A DNA stretch of 33,347 bases, taken from NCBI GenBank assembly GCA_900543025.1, contig UQPP01000026.1, forward strand, positions 1 through 33,347, written 5' to 3'. The stretch comes from an uncultured Collinsella sp. (GTDB lineage: Bacteria > Actinomycetota > Coriobacteriia > Coriobacteriales > Coriobacteriaceae). The position numbers and the translations under genes were made by a program. The notes below the pieces were generated by a model, which did no database searches, was not told the DNA's origin, and saw nothing but the letters and a program-made list of their open reading frames with translations. Positions within the stretch are counted from its first letter, which is position 1. Each line of letters starts with the position of its first letter. Shown here one piece after another: positions 1 through 6,682 of this stretch.

Positions 1-2
1 GT

Positions 3-659
3 GATCAGGAGCATATCGACATGGTGGTACTTTCCAAGTCGACCATGCCCGACCGTACGCTGGCCATCAAGACCGGCGAGCATGCCGAGCTGCTGGCGAC
101 CATGAAGGAATGTGCACGGGCACTCGAGGGGCTGGGCTGTGCTCATATCGCCATTCCCTGCAACACATCGCACTACTTCTACGACCAGATTCAGTCGTTT
201 ACCAAGGTGCCGATTATCCACATGCCGCGTGAGTCGGTGCGCTATGCCCTGGCGGGCGCGGTGATGGGGGAGTGCGAGTTCGATCCCAACCTGAGCATGC
301 CGTCCGAGCCGGTGCGCAAGATCGGCATCATGGGCACCGACGGCACCGTGGGTGCAGGCGTCTATGGGCGCGAGTGCGAGGCCGCGGGCGTCGAGGTCGT
401 CTATCCCAGCGAGAAGCGCCAGGCCGACGTGATGTCGCTGATTTATGATGACGTGAAGGCCGGACGCGAGCCCGATATGGACAAGTTTGACCGCGTGATG
501 TGGGAGTTCGCCCGCAGCGGCTGCGACCGCGTCATTCTGGCCTGCACCGAGCTCTCGGTGCTGAAAAAGTACCGAGAGATGCCCGAGATTACCCTTGACG
601 CCATGGACGTCCTGGTGCGCGAATCCATCATCCGCAGTGGTGCTCCCTACCGCCTGTAG
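3..659 (+). CDS. Aspartate/glutamate racemase family protein, 5' truncated by window edge
   Basis: Cofactor-independent racemase of the Asp/Glu (and hydantoin) racemase fold, which interconverts L- and D-amino acids using two cysteines as acid/base pair. Both cysteine motifs are visible: IPCNTSHYF in the N-terminal half and LACTELSVL near the C-terminus. The reading frame is open from the first base (codons before the first ATG at position 21 read DQEHID, a normal part of the family just before MVVLS), so the true start lies upstream of the window and the ATG at 21 is internal. The product most likely acts on aspartate, giving D-Asp for peptidoglycan or free D-amino acid pools; substrate is inferred from family only. 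It ends in TAG, followed by a hairpin at 666-700 and a strong terminator at 721-755. Confidence 0.88.
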   Translation, partial: DQEHIDMVVLSKSTMPDRTLAIKTGEHAELLATMKECARALEGLGCAHIAIPCNTSHYFYDQIQSFTKVPIIHMPRESVRYALAGAVMGECEFDPNLSMPSEPVRKIGIMGTDGTVGAGVYGRECEAAGVEVVYPSEKRQADVMSLIYDDVKAGREPDMDKFDRVMWEFARSGCDRVILACTELSVLKKYREMPEITLDAMDVLVRESIIRSGAPYRL

Positions 660-665
660 CCCTCG

Positions 666-700
666 ACCTGCCAAAAAGGGACAGGTTTATTTTGGTAGGT
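666..700. repeat. REP-like hairpin downstream of racemase gene
   Basis: Arms ACCTGCCAAA (666-675) and TTTGGTAGGT (691-700) pair with one G-T wobble around a loop containing GGGACAGG. The GGGAC(A/G)GG core resembles the arm ends of the inverted repeat at 23331-23384, so it may belong to the same dispersed palindrome class. Confidence 0.4.
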
Positions 701-720
701 TTTATCTGGGAAAACAGTAA

Positions 721-755
721 GGTCCCGGCTCGTTTGATGCGAGCCGGGGCCTTTT
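721..755. terminator. Intrinsic terminator between racemase and ecfT (convergent)
   Basis: A 12-bp stem (721-732 with 740-751, one G-T pair), 7-nt loop TTTGATG, followed by a T-rich tail on the plus strand. It lies between convergent genes and probably serves the plus-strand racemase best; the minus strand has a weaker A/T tract. Confidence 0.75.
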
Positions 756-783
756 GCGTTTGTCGGCTGCCGGTGGCGATAGG

Positions 784-1530
784 TTAGAACAAGAAGCCAA
801 AAACGATGAGGGCAATGCTGACAATAAGTATGGCAATGTCCAGGCCCTTGATGGGGTAGCGCTTGTACGAGCTCGCGCGCGTGCGCAGGTAGAAGCCGCG
901 CTGCTCGGCCGCCAAGGCCGTGGCATCGGTTTTACCCACGCTCGAGATCAGTAGCGGCACGCACAGCGGCAGCATGAGCTGAAGCTTTTTGATGGGGTTC
1001 TTGGTGTCATACTCGATGCCGCGTGCGGTCTGCGCCTCCATGATGGCGTTCATCTCCTGGCCAAACACTGGCACAAAGCGCAGCGCCGTGGTAAAGGTGA
1101 AGGCGTAGCGATACGGAACGTGCAGCACCTCGACGCAGGCGTTGGCAAGGTCGTTGAGCTTGGTCACCATGAGCATCAGAATAAGCGGAAGCGCCACGCC
1201 CAGCAGGCGTAGGCAGGCCTTGGAGCCGGTGATGAGGCCTTCATCGGTGACAAAGCTCCACACCACGTTGCCATCGCGCATAAAAGCCAGCTGCAGCACC
1301 AGCATGATGAGCGCGAGTGGAATCAGTAGCTTGAGCAGCGCGAGCAGGCGGTCGACGACGCCGGCGTAGGCTCCCAGCGCGAGCGTGAGTGCCAGAAAGC
1401 CCAGCAGTGCCACATAGGTGTCGGACAAGAAAATGCCGATGATGATGGCGGCGGCGAGGCTCAGTTTGATGACGGGGTTCAGGCGGTGCAGCAGCGTGCC
1501 GCCCGGCATATAGTCGATGACGTTAACCAC
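784..1530 (-). CDS. ecfT: ECF transporter transmembrane scaffold protein EcfT
   Basis: Membrane scaffold of an energy-coupling factor vitamin/amino-acid importer; it couples the ATPase pair to the substrate-binding S component. The 248-aa product has several hydrophobic segments (for example LSLAAAIIIGIFLSD and LLIPLALIMLVLQLAF) and the cytoplasmic ARG motif (AQTARGIEYD) that contacts the ATPases; a second, less typical Ala-rich motif is ALAAEQRGF. I place the start at GTG 1530 because AGGAGA sits 9 nt upstream; it overlaps the end of the ATPase gene by 8 nt (GTGGTTAA), implying translational coupling. The longer frame from 1575 would start inside the ATPase gene without such a site. Last gene of the S-AA-T operon. 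Confidence 0.9.
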   Translation of the reverse strand: MVNVIDYMPGGTLLHRLNPVIKLSLAAAIIIGIFLSDTYVALLGFLALTLALGAYAGVVDRLLALLKLLIPLALIMLVLQLAFMRDGNVVWSFVTDEGLITGSKACLRLLGVALPLILMLMVTKLNDLANACVEVLHVPYRYAFTFTTALRFVPVFGQEMNAIMEAQTARGIEYDTKNPIKKLQLMLPLCVPLLISSVGKTDATALAAEQRGFYLRTRASSYKRYPIKGLDIAILIVSIALIVFGFLF

Positions 1531-3274
1531 GGCGGACCATCTCCTCGGTAATGCGAACGATATCGGTGACCTCACTCACCTGCGTAAAGGCGGGCGAGAC
1601 GGCGGATGCCAGACGGCGCGAGAGTTCGATGACCTGGGGCGGCTCAATGTAGGCATGCTGCATGAGTTCGATGTTCGAGAACAGCTCGTGCGTGCGGCCG
1701 CGGTCGAGGATGCGACCGTTGGCCATCACCACGATGCGCTCGGCAAAGTCGGAAACGACTTCCATGTCGTGACAGACCATGATGACGGCGCAACCGCGCT
1801 CGGCCATGGTGCGCACCGTTTCCATCACGGTCATGCACTCGCGGTAGTCCAGGCCACTCGTGGGTTCGTCGAGCACCACGATCTTGGGCTCGACCACCAC
1901 AACGGAGGCGAGCGCCACCATCTGGCGCTGGCCGCGCGACAGCGAGAACGGCGCCTCGTCGGCCGGCAAGCCAAAGCGGTCGATGACGAGCTGGGCGCGA
2001 CGCAGCGCCTCGGCGCGGTCGATGCCGGCAAGCTCCAGGCCAAAGGCGACCTCGTCGAGCACGGTGTCCTTGCAGATCTGGCGGTCGGGGTTTTGGAAGA
2101 GGGTTGCGACTTCGCGGGCGATGCGGCTCGTGGGAACCGATGCCGTGTCCAAGCCCGTAACGCGTACGCTGCCCGATGCGGGCTTGAGCAAACCCGTGAG
2201 CAGTTTGGTGAGCGTGGTTTTGCCGGCTCCGTTTTGGCCGACAATGCCCACGAGCTCGCCGGGGTAGAGCGTCAAGTTGAGGTCGTGGACGGCGGCGCCT
2301 CCATGGGGGTAGGAAAACTCGACATGGTCAAAGGTGAGCACCGGCTCGGCGTCTTTCGCATGCGGGCGCAGCGACGGCGCGTGCGGGGAGCCTGCGGGCG
2401 CCTGGGTATCGCTTGTCGCACGGTCGGGGTCGACGATTTCCGTGATCAGGCGTTCTGCCTCGTCGACATCCAGACAGGGCGTGCCGCTTACCAAGCCATC
2501 GGCCTCGAGGCTGTTGAAGATGCGCGTGACGCGCGGACAATCGACGCCGATGGTGCGAAGCTCGTCGGTGCGTGCGAAGACCTCGTGCGGCTCACCTTGC
2601 AGCGCGATCTGGCCGTGATCGAGCACCAACACACGGTTGCAGTACTCCGAAAGCAGAGCGACCTTTTGCTCAACGACGACGATGGTGATGCCGAGCGCGC
2701 GGTTTGCCTCGCGCAGCGTCTCGAAGACCAAGGTGGAACTGGCGGGATCAAGCGCTGCGGTTGGCTCATCGAGCACTAAGACGCGCGGGCGCATAGCGAG
2801 GATGGCGGCGATAGCTACCTTTTGCTTTTGGCCGCCCGAGAGGGTGGCGATCTCGCGGTCGCGCAGGTCGCTGATGCCGACGGTTTTAAGCGTCTCGCTC
2901 ACGCGCTGCTCGATCTGGTCGTGCGGAACGCCAAAGTTCTCGAGGCCAAAGAGCATTTCGTCTTCAACGACCGAAGCGACCATCTGCGTATCGATGTCCT
3001 GCAGTATGCTACCGACGACCTGCGATACGTCGGTGAGCGAGACCTCGCAGGTGTCGTGGCCGTCAACTAACACGGAGCCATAAAAGGTGCCGGTGTAGTG
3101 GTGAGGCACGGCGCCCGACAGACAGGCGGCAAGTGTGGACTTACCGGCGCCTGAGGGCCCGATGATGCCGATGAAATCTCCCTTGTTCACGCTGAGCGAA
3201 ACGTGGCTGAGCGCCTGCTCGGCTTGCGTGCCATAGGAGAACGAGACATCGTCGACGTTGATGATCGTTTCCAT
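1523..3274 (-). CDS. ECF transporter ATPase, two fused ABC domains (EcfA1-EcfA2 type)
   Basis: The 583-aa protein contains two complete ABC ATPase domains in one chain and powers the importer with EcfT. First domain: Walker A GPSGAGKS at 39-46, signature LSGGQ at 145-149, Walker B LVLDEP ending at 171. Second domain: Walker A GQNGAGKT at 346-353, signature LSRGQ at 445-449 (Arg replaces the first Gly), Walker B VVLDEP ending at 471. A linker of about 50 residues rich in Pro/Ala/Asp joins them. In many organisms EcfA1 and EcfA2 are separate; fusion is common in Actinomycetota. The ATG at 3274 follows GAAAGG. The gene lies downstream of the S component with a 214-nt gap full of palindromes (3295-3481) and overlaps ecfT. 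Confidence 0.93.
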   Translation of the reverse strand: METIINVDDVSFSYGTQAEQALSHVSLSVNKGDFIGIIGPSGAGKSTLAACLSGAVPHHYTGTFYGSVLVDGHDTCEVSLTDVSQVVGSILQDIDTQMVASVVEDEMLFGLENFGVPHDQIEQRVSETLKTVGISDLRDREIATLSGGQKQKVAIAAILAMRPRVLVLDEPTAALDPASSTLVFETLREANRALGITIVVVEQKVALLSEYCNRVLVLDHGQIALQGEPHEVFARTDELRTIGVDCPRVTRIFNSLEADGLVSGTPCLDVDEAERLITEIVDPDRATSDTQAPAGSPHAPSLRPHAKDAEPVLTFDHVEFSYPHGGAAVHDLNLTLYPGELVGIVGQNGAGKTTLTKLLTGLLKPASGSVRVTGLDTASVPTSRIAREVATLFQNPDRQICKDTVLDEVAFGLELAGIDRAEALRRAQLVIDRFGLPADEAPFSLSRGQRQMVALASVVVVEPKIVVLDEPTSGLDYRECMTVMETVRTMAERGCAVIMVCHDMEVVSDFAERIVVMANGRILDRGRTHELFSNIELMQHAYIEPPQVIELSRRLASAVSPAFTQVSEVTDIVRITEEMVRRG

Positions 3275-3294
3275 GGGTACCTTTCATAGTCATT

Positions 3295-3336
3295 GGGGAC
3301 GTTCTTGCATGTCCAGTCGTTTATAAGAACGTCCTC
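3295..3336. repeat. Inverted repeat just upstream of the ECF ATPase gene
   Basis: GGGGACGTTCTT (3295-3306) and AAGAACGTCCTC (3325-3336) pair at 11 of 12 positions around an 18-nt loop. On the minus strand this hairpin lies 21 nt before the ATPase start codon and could affect mRNA processing or relative expression within the operon. Confidence 0.55.
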
Positions 3337-3382
3337 AAGAGCTCGTTGTTTGGGACAGTCTTTGGCGGTGAAGCACGGAGAC

Positions 3383-3481
3383 GGCTTTACGAGGTGCCCC
3401 AGGTTGGCGCGAAAGAGGAACGAAGCGTACTTGGGTACGCGAGCGACGAATGAACGCCAAGATGGGGTGGCTCGCAAAGCC
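3383..3481. repeat. About 100-bp imperfect palindrome, dispersed element copy A
   Basis: The arms GGCTTTACGAGG... and ...CTCGCAAAGCC close a long imperfect hairpin whose centre is GCGTACTTGGGTACGC (3426-3441). A core of about 60 bp including GGTACGCGAGCGACGA aligns with the reverse complement of the element at 8879-8980. No ORF or transposase is visible. It sits between the ECF S and ATPase genes. Confidence 0.7.
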
Positions 3482-3488
3482 GAGCGGG

Positions 3489-4064
3489 TTAGTTGAGCTT
3501 CAGGGCCTTCTGGATGGGCAGGTAGAGGGCGCCGACCAGAATGGCGTTAAATACGGCGGTCATGGCGACGACGGGTAGCATGGCTGCGGCGAGCTCGCCC
3601 ACCACGCCGAGCATGGCCATCTTGATGACCATGAAGATAACGCCGGAGACAAAGGTGGTCACGAATGTTGCGACGATGGCGATGCCAGGCTTAACCTGGC
3701 CGTCCTTGGCGGCGGCGTTGACAATGACGGCCATGAGCATAGCGGCGATGCCCTCGGCGGCAAAATCGACAAACGGCGAGGTGGTAGTGATCTGGATTAC
3801 GGCCGCCGAGATGAGACCAATGACGAGCGCCTGGCCAATGTTGGGACGAATGACCAGGATGGTGAGGCAGAAGGCCGAGATGATGAACTCGGGACTGATC
3901 ATACCGCCCGAGATGCCCGAGATTGCCTTGCCGACGGTGAAGTTGAGGATGAAGCCTGCGGCAAGCAGAATGGCGAGCAGGACAAGGGCGTGGATATCGA
4001 GTTTGCCGCGGTCGGCGGTCTGGACGGTGCGGGGCTGGGCTGTGGCGGTGGTGTTCTGAGACAT
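3489..4064 (-). CDS. ECF transporter S component, probable tryptophan uptake protein
   Basis: The 191-aa, strongly hydrophobic protein has about five to six membrane segments (starting LDIHALVLLAILLAAGFIL near residue 24 and ending AVFNAILVGALYLPIQKAL). It resembles the small integral-membrane S components (TrpP-like) that bind substrate and dock on EcfT/EcfA. The start is ATG 4064, preceded by GAAAGGA; the longer frame to 4181 would read through the leader terminator. The next genes encode the ATPase and EcfT, so the importer is complete. Substrate inference rests on the upstream leader peptide with three Trp codons (4210-4278) and terminator (4143-4172), which would derepress the operon when charged tRNA-Trp is scarce. 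Direct similarity to TrpP could not be computed here. Confidence 0.8.
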   Translation of the reverse strand: MSQNTTATAQPRTVQTADRGKLDIHALVLLAILLAAGFILNFTVGKAISGISGGMISPEFIISAFCLTILVIRPNIGQALVIGLISAAVIQITTTSPFVDFAAEGIAAMLMAVIVNAAAKDGQVKPGIAIVATFVTTFVSGVIFMVIKMAMLGVVGELAAAMLPVVAMTAVFNAILVGALYLPIQKALKLN

Positions 4065-4110
4065 GGTAAAAGTCCTTTCAAAAAGGGGAGTGTAAGAGAA
4101 AAACGGAGGC

Positions 4111-4240
4111 GCGTGATGCGAATGCGATCGGGCTCGAGATAGAAAAAGGCCCCCGGTCGAAACCGGAGGCCTTCCAATCACCTAGAGCGCAAAAACAGGC
4201 GTGAGGGACTCACTGTCGACCGATCGTATTCGCATCACGC
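4111..4240. repeat. 21-bp inverted repeat flanking the Trp attenuator terminator
   Basis: GCGTGATGCGAATGCGATCGG (4111-4131 minus its last base forms 20 bases) is the inverted copy of 4220-4240, with a single mismatch in 21. The upstream arm (in the minus-strand transcript) lies inside the leader peptide codons directly after the Trp codons; the other arm lies beyond the terminator, about 47 nt before the S-component start codon. The span between the outer ends is 130 bp. Confidence 0.85.
4143..4172 (-). terminator. Attenuator terminator of the ECF tryptophan operon
   Basis: On the minus strand, AGGCCTCCGGT and ACCGGGGGCCT form an 11-bp stem (one G-T pair) with a TTCG tetraloop, followed by five T. 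It lies 38 nt after the leader peptide stop and upstream of the S-component gene, the position expected for transcription attenuation. The sequence TCGGTCGA in the leader (4216-4223) can pair with TCGACCGG of the terminator, a candidate competing antiterminator. Confidence 0.85.
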
Positions 4241-4278
4241 CACCACCAGTTGTTGAGGGACTTCATTGTGTTCATCAT
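4210..4278 (-). CDS. Trp-rich leader peptide (transcription attenuator), 22 aa
   Basis: A short ORF starting with ATG ATG at 4278 encodes 22 residues containing NNWWWRD: three consecutive TGG codons at 4240-4248. AAAGGAG lies 8 nt upstream of the start. A stop (TGA, 4210-4212) precedes a small GTGAG/CTCAC hairpin and then the intrinsic terminator at 4143-4172. By analogy with trpL leaders, ribosome stalling at the Trp codons would change RNA folding and allow read-through into the ECF S-component gene. In the unstalled RNA, GCCACCA next to the ribosome-binding site is complementary to TGGTGGC of the Trp codons. Too short for standard gene calling. I am confident of the leader; the precise antitermination path is inferred. 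Confidence 0.9.
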   Translation of the reverse strand: MMNTMKSLNNWWWRDANTIGRQ

Positions 4279-4336
4279 CTTGGTGGCTCCTTTCGTGATG
4301 CCTTGGCGCGGTTGCACCTCGTTGCTGTTGCGCTGC

Positions 4337-4342
4337 ACTATA
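4337..4342 (-). promoter_or_regulatory. Candidate -10 (TATAGT) of the Trp leader transcript
   Basis: TATAGT on the minus strand lies about 59 nt upstream of the leader peptide start. A convincing -35 is not evident (TTCCCC at 18-nt spacing). A perfect 10-bp inverted repeat GAAATCTTTT/AAAAGATTTC (4364-4387) lies just upstream. Confidence 0.45.
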
Positions 4343-4363
4343 GCACAGCGAAGTGTGTGCGGG

Positions 4364-4387
4364 GAAATCTTTTTTTGAAAAGATTTC
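4364..4387. repeat. Perfect 10-bp AT-rich inverted repeat upstream of Trp leader promoter
   Basis: GAAATCTTTT (4364-4373) and AAAAGATTTC (4378-4387) around a TTTG loop. It could be an operator for the leader promoter or part of the terminator region of the C69 peptidase gene; the sequence alone does not decide. Confidence 0.5.
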
Positions 4388-4422
4388 GGCGGCGTTTCCT
4401 GCCGGTCAAAAGGGCAGGCTGA

Positions 4423-4454
4423 GCGGGCGGGATGACTCATGCGACCCCGCCCGT
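4423..4454 (-). terminator. Probable terminator of C69 dipeptidase gene
   Basis: ACGGGCGGG and CCCGCCCGC/T form a 9-10 bp GC stem around a 14-nt loop, beginning 20 nt after the stop codon. The T-tract (CCCTTTTG) is delayed by about 8 nt and follows a second possible stem CCTGCC/GGCAGG (4399-4419), so termination efficiency is uncertain. Confidence 0.45.
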
Positions 4455-4473
4455 CTCTTGGAACGCGAGGGTC

Positions 4474-6273
4474 TTAGGCCTTCTTGCGGCGATAGAGCAC
4501 GAAGCCGCAGACACCGATGATGACGACGGCGCCAACGGCCATGGCGGCCATGTTGTTGCCCTCGGACTTCTCCTCGGTCGCCTCTTCCTCAACCTCGGGC
4601 TCGGCAACGTCCTCATCGGAGAGGGCCTCGTCGGCGTAGGTGATGGACTCGACTAGGCAGTCGTTGTCGGCATCGTAGTCACTCGGGACGAACTTCTCGG
4701 AGAAGTCTCCCTTCTTGAGGTAGTCGCGCATCTCCTCGAGCATGGCCTTGCACTTGACGTAGGTGTTCTTGGTCGCTGCCTTGCCGGCCTTGTTGGCCAG
4801 GGCGGTGCGGGCCTCGGTGTCCTTGGCGGCCTGCATGGCCTCGTCGACGGTCAGGTTCTGCTCAATGAGCTCCTTCTGCAGGGCGTCGAGATAGGCGCGG
4901 ACGCCGGTGGCGCAGCTGTCGCGGTTCTCATAGGCGAGCGTGTTGAAGTCCATGAGGACGTAGTTGATGGAGTTCTTGGGCTCCTCGTTGTTCACGACGT
5001 CTTCCTCTTCACAGTGATCGAAGGAGACATCCTGATCGCTGAAGTAGGGGCTGACCTCGGTGAGCAGTGCGGAATAGAGGGGGATAGCGACGGAGAACTC
5101 GGCGTTGGAGAGCATCTCCCACTGGATGGTCGCGATTTCGGGGTCCATGCCGTGACGGATCTGGAAGGTGTGGATCTCGGTGTTGCGGTTGGAGCCGATG
5201 GCATAGGCGCCGTCGGTGTTGGCGTTGAGGCCGGCGACATTCTCGCCGCGAGCGGCGAAGGAACGAATCATCTCAAAGGTGTTCCAGTCGGACTTGCCGG
5301 GCTGGAAGAACAGCGGCTGCATCTCGTGGACCAGGGCGCCGGTCGTCGCACGAGCGTCTTCGCGCTCGTCCTTGACGATCTCATAGTCGGTGCCCTCAGC
5401 AAGCGGAGCCATGAAGTAATCGCGGCCCTGGACATAGCGCGACCACTGGTGCATACCGGCCTCGCTAATCTCCTCGCCGTAGGTCTTGGCGACGTCGAAC
5501 TTGCCGTCGGTGTACTCGGCAAAGCCCTTCTCCTTAGGCATGGACTCGATGCCCTCGGAGTGGAGGCAGTTCTCGGTGTCGTCGAGGTCGACGTCATAGG
5601 TGAGGTTGCCGATGTTGGGGTTGAGTGAGGCAATATCGTCGGTGAGCCTCATGGCAATCCACTGATGGCCGGAAAGCGCGGCGAACAGCCAGGTCTCGGT
5701 GCTGTCGGCGATGATGATCTGGTCGTTGGAGCAGACGCCCTGCTCGTCGATCAGGCTGCCGATGAGCTCGACGCCCTCGCGGGCCGTGGCGCTCTCGCCC
5801 AGGATGACGCTGGCATAGCTGTACTCGCCAATGCCAGTCTCCTCGGTGATGGGGTCGGCTTCTTCGGCCTTCTCGTTATAGGAGGTGCTCAACGTGGCAG
5901 AGCAGGAGACGCCCTTCTCGTTGATGCCGGCTTCGGAATATGCGTCGTAGCGATCTTCCCACTGCGAGGGGTTGTCGCGAACGAAGGTGTAGCGGTAGGT
6001 TGCGCCCTTGGACTTGTATTCAAAACCGGACTCGACTGATGTGTACTCGTTGCCGTCCTTGTGTGCGGGCTCAATGCCAAAGTGCTTGACATAGCGCGGA
6101 CCGAAATCCTCGGAACGGCCATAGTACGTGTTGCCGTCTGCCGTAAGCTTGCTGCCCATGTAGATCTGGGTGCAGGCGAGCGCCGAAGTCGGCATGGCCA
6201 TGATGGCCGCTGCTCCAAACGCAAGGCCGCAGCCGAGCTTTTTGAGCGTGTTGACAGGATGAGTAAACCTCAT
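4474..6273 (-). CDS. C69 family dipeptidase, secreted and membrane-anchored
   Basis: The 599-aa precursor belongs to peptidase family C69 (PepD-like N-terminal nucleophile hydrolases that cleave dipeptides). The start at ATG 6273 follows GGGAGG. Residues 1-33 form a signal peptide (KK at 11-12, hydrophobic core, MPTSALA) and the next residue is Cys34 in ACTQIYMG, followed by the family block GNTYYGRSEDFG. An A-x-A cleavage would directly expose the catalytic Cys. Other recognisable family blocks are EAGINEKGVSCSAT and FAALSGHQWIAMRL. The C-terminus has a Glu-rich spacer (about 35 residues), one transmembrane helix and RRKKA, so the enzyme would sit outside the membrane held by its tail; there is no LPxTG motif. 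Likely role: extracellular dipeptide hydrolysis supplying amino acids. Transcribed alone. Confidence 0.9.
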   Translation of the reverse strand: MRFTHPVNTLKKLGCGLAFGAAAIMAMPTSALACTQIYMGSKLTADGNTYYGRSEDFGPRYVKHFGIEPAHKDGNEYTSVESGFEYKSKGATYRYTFVRDNPSQWEDRYDAYSEAGINEKGVSCSATLSTSYNEKAEEADPITEETGIGEYSYASVILGESATAREGVELIGSLIDEQGVCSNDQIIIADSTETWLFAALSGHQWIAMRLTDDIASLNPNIGNLTYDVDLDDTENCLHSEGIESMPKEKGFAEYTDGKFDVAKTYGEEISEAGMHQWSRYVQGRDYFMAPLAEGTDYEIVKDEREDARATTGALVHEMQPLFFQPGKSDWNTFEMIRSFAARGENVAGLNANTDGAYAIGSNRNTEIHTFQIRHGMDPEIATIQWEMLSNAEFSVAIPLYSALLTEVSPYFSDQDVSFDHCEEEDVVNNEEPKNSINYVLMDFNTLAYENRDSCATGVRAYLDALQKELIEQNLTVDEAMQAAKDTEARTALANKAGKAATKNTYVKCKAMLEEMRDYLKKGDFSEKFVPSDYDADNDCLVESITYADEALSDEDVAEPEVEEEATEEKSEGNNMAAMAVGAVVIIGVCGFVLYRRKKA

Positions 6274-6464
6274 GATCCCTCCCAACTGTTGAGACCCCAC
6301 AAAACTGTGTGGAATCTCAGCTAATAAATACATCTATTAGCCTATCGGAAGTCTAAGAAGCATTCATATATTTCGATGAAATACTCGATGAGCGTCCTAG
6401 AATATGCGATGAGTGGATAAGAATACTCATTATGTAGCTTTACTTAAATAAAGACGCCCTGCAA
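6274..6464 (-). promoter_or_regulatory. AT-rich upstream region of C69 dipeptidase gene
   Basis: This AT-rich stretch holds three minus-strand TCATCG repeats (starting at plus positions 6374, 6386 and 6407, spaced 12 and 21 bp) and a 5' UTR hairpin with arms CCACA/TGTGG and GAGA/TCTC at about 6290-6318. The -10/-35 elements cannot be assigned with confidence. It probably carries the promoter and a regulator site. Confidence 0.35.
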
Positions 6465-6500
6465 TTACTGTACCTGAATAAAGCGCCTTGCACGGGGCGC

Positions 6501-6544
6501 AAAGAAAATCCCCCGCTGTTTGGCAAATGCATAAACAACGGGGG
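6501..6544 (-). terminator. Terminator after lipid kinase / small membrane protein
   Basis: On the minus strand CCCCCGTTGTTT (6533-6544) pairs with AAACAGCGGGGG (6510-6521), 12 bp with one G-T pair, followed by ATTTTCTTT. It lies 37 nt downstream of the 30-aa ORF. Confidence 0.85.
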
Positions 6545-6580
6545 ATACGAGAATTGGATGAATATCATACCAATGTGGAT

Positions 6581-6673
6581 TTACTTCTTTCGGCGGTGGA
6601 TCACATTGATGGCGTAACCAACGAGCATGGCCAAGACGATGACGATAAAGCCAATCAGGGGATTGTCGTTCAT
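6581..6673 (-). CDS. Small single-pass membrane protein, 30 aa, hypothetical
   Basis: ATG at 6673 and TAA at 6581-6583 enclose 30 codons. The product begins MNDNPLIG, has one hydrophobic helix (FIVIVLAMLVGYAI) and ends with a positive tail VIHRRKK, predicting an N-out/C-in single-pass membrane protein. AGGAGG overlaps the stop codon of the lipid kinase gene and lies 5 nt before this ATG, so it is likely translated from the same mRNA; a strong terminator follows. No family is recognised. The perfect ribosome-binding site, the membrane topology and the position between kinase and terminator support it as a real gene. A role with the lipid kinase at the membrane is only a guess from context. Confidence 0.72.
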   Translation of the reverse strand: MNDNPLIGFIVIVLAMLVGYAINVIHRRKK

Positions 6674-6682
6674 GGGGTCCTC

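Noticed and set aside
1517..2779. 420-codon plus-strand frame opposite the ECF ATPase gene
   Set aside because: Shadow of a confirmed two-domain ABC ATPase; no ribosome-binding site or recognisable domain.
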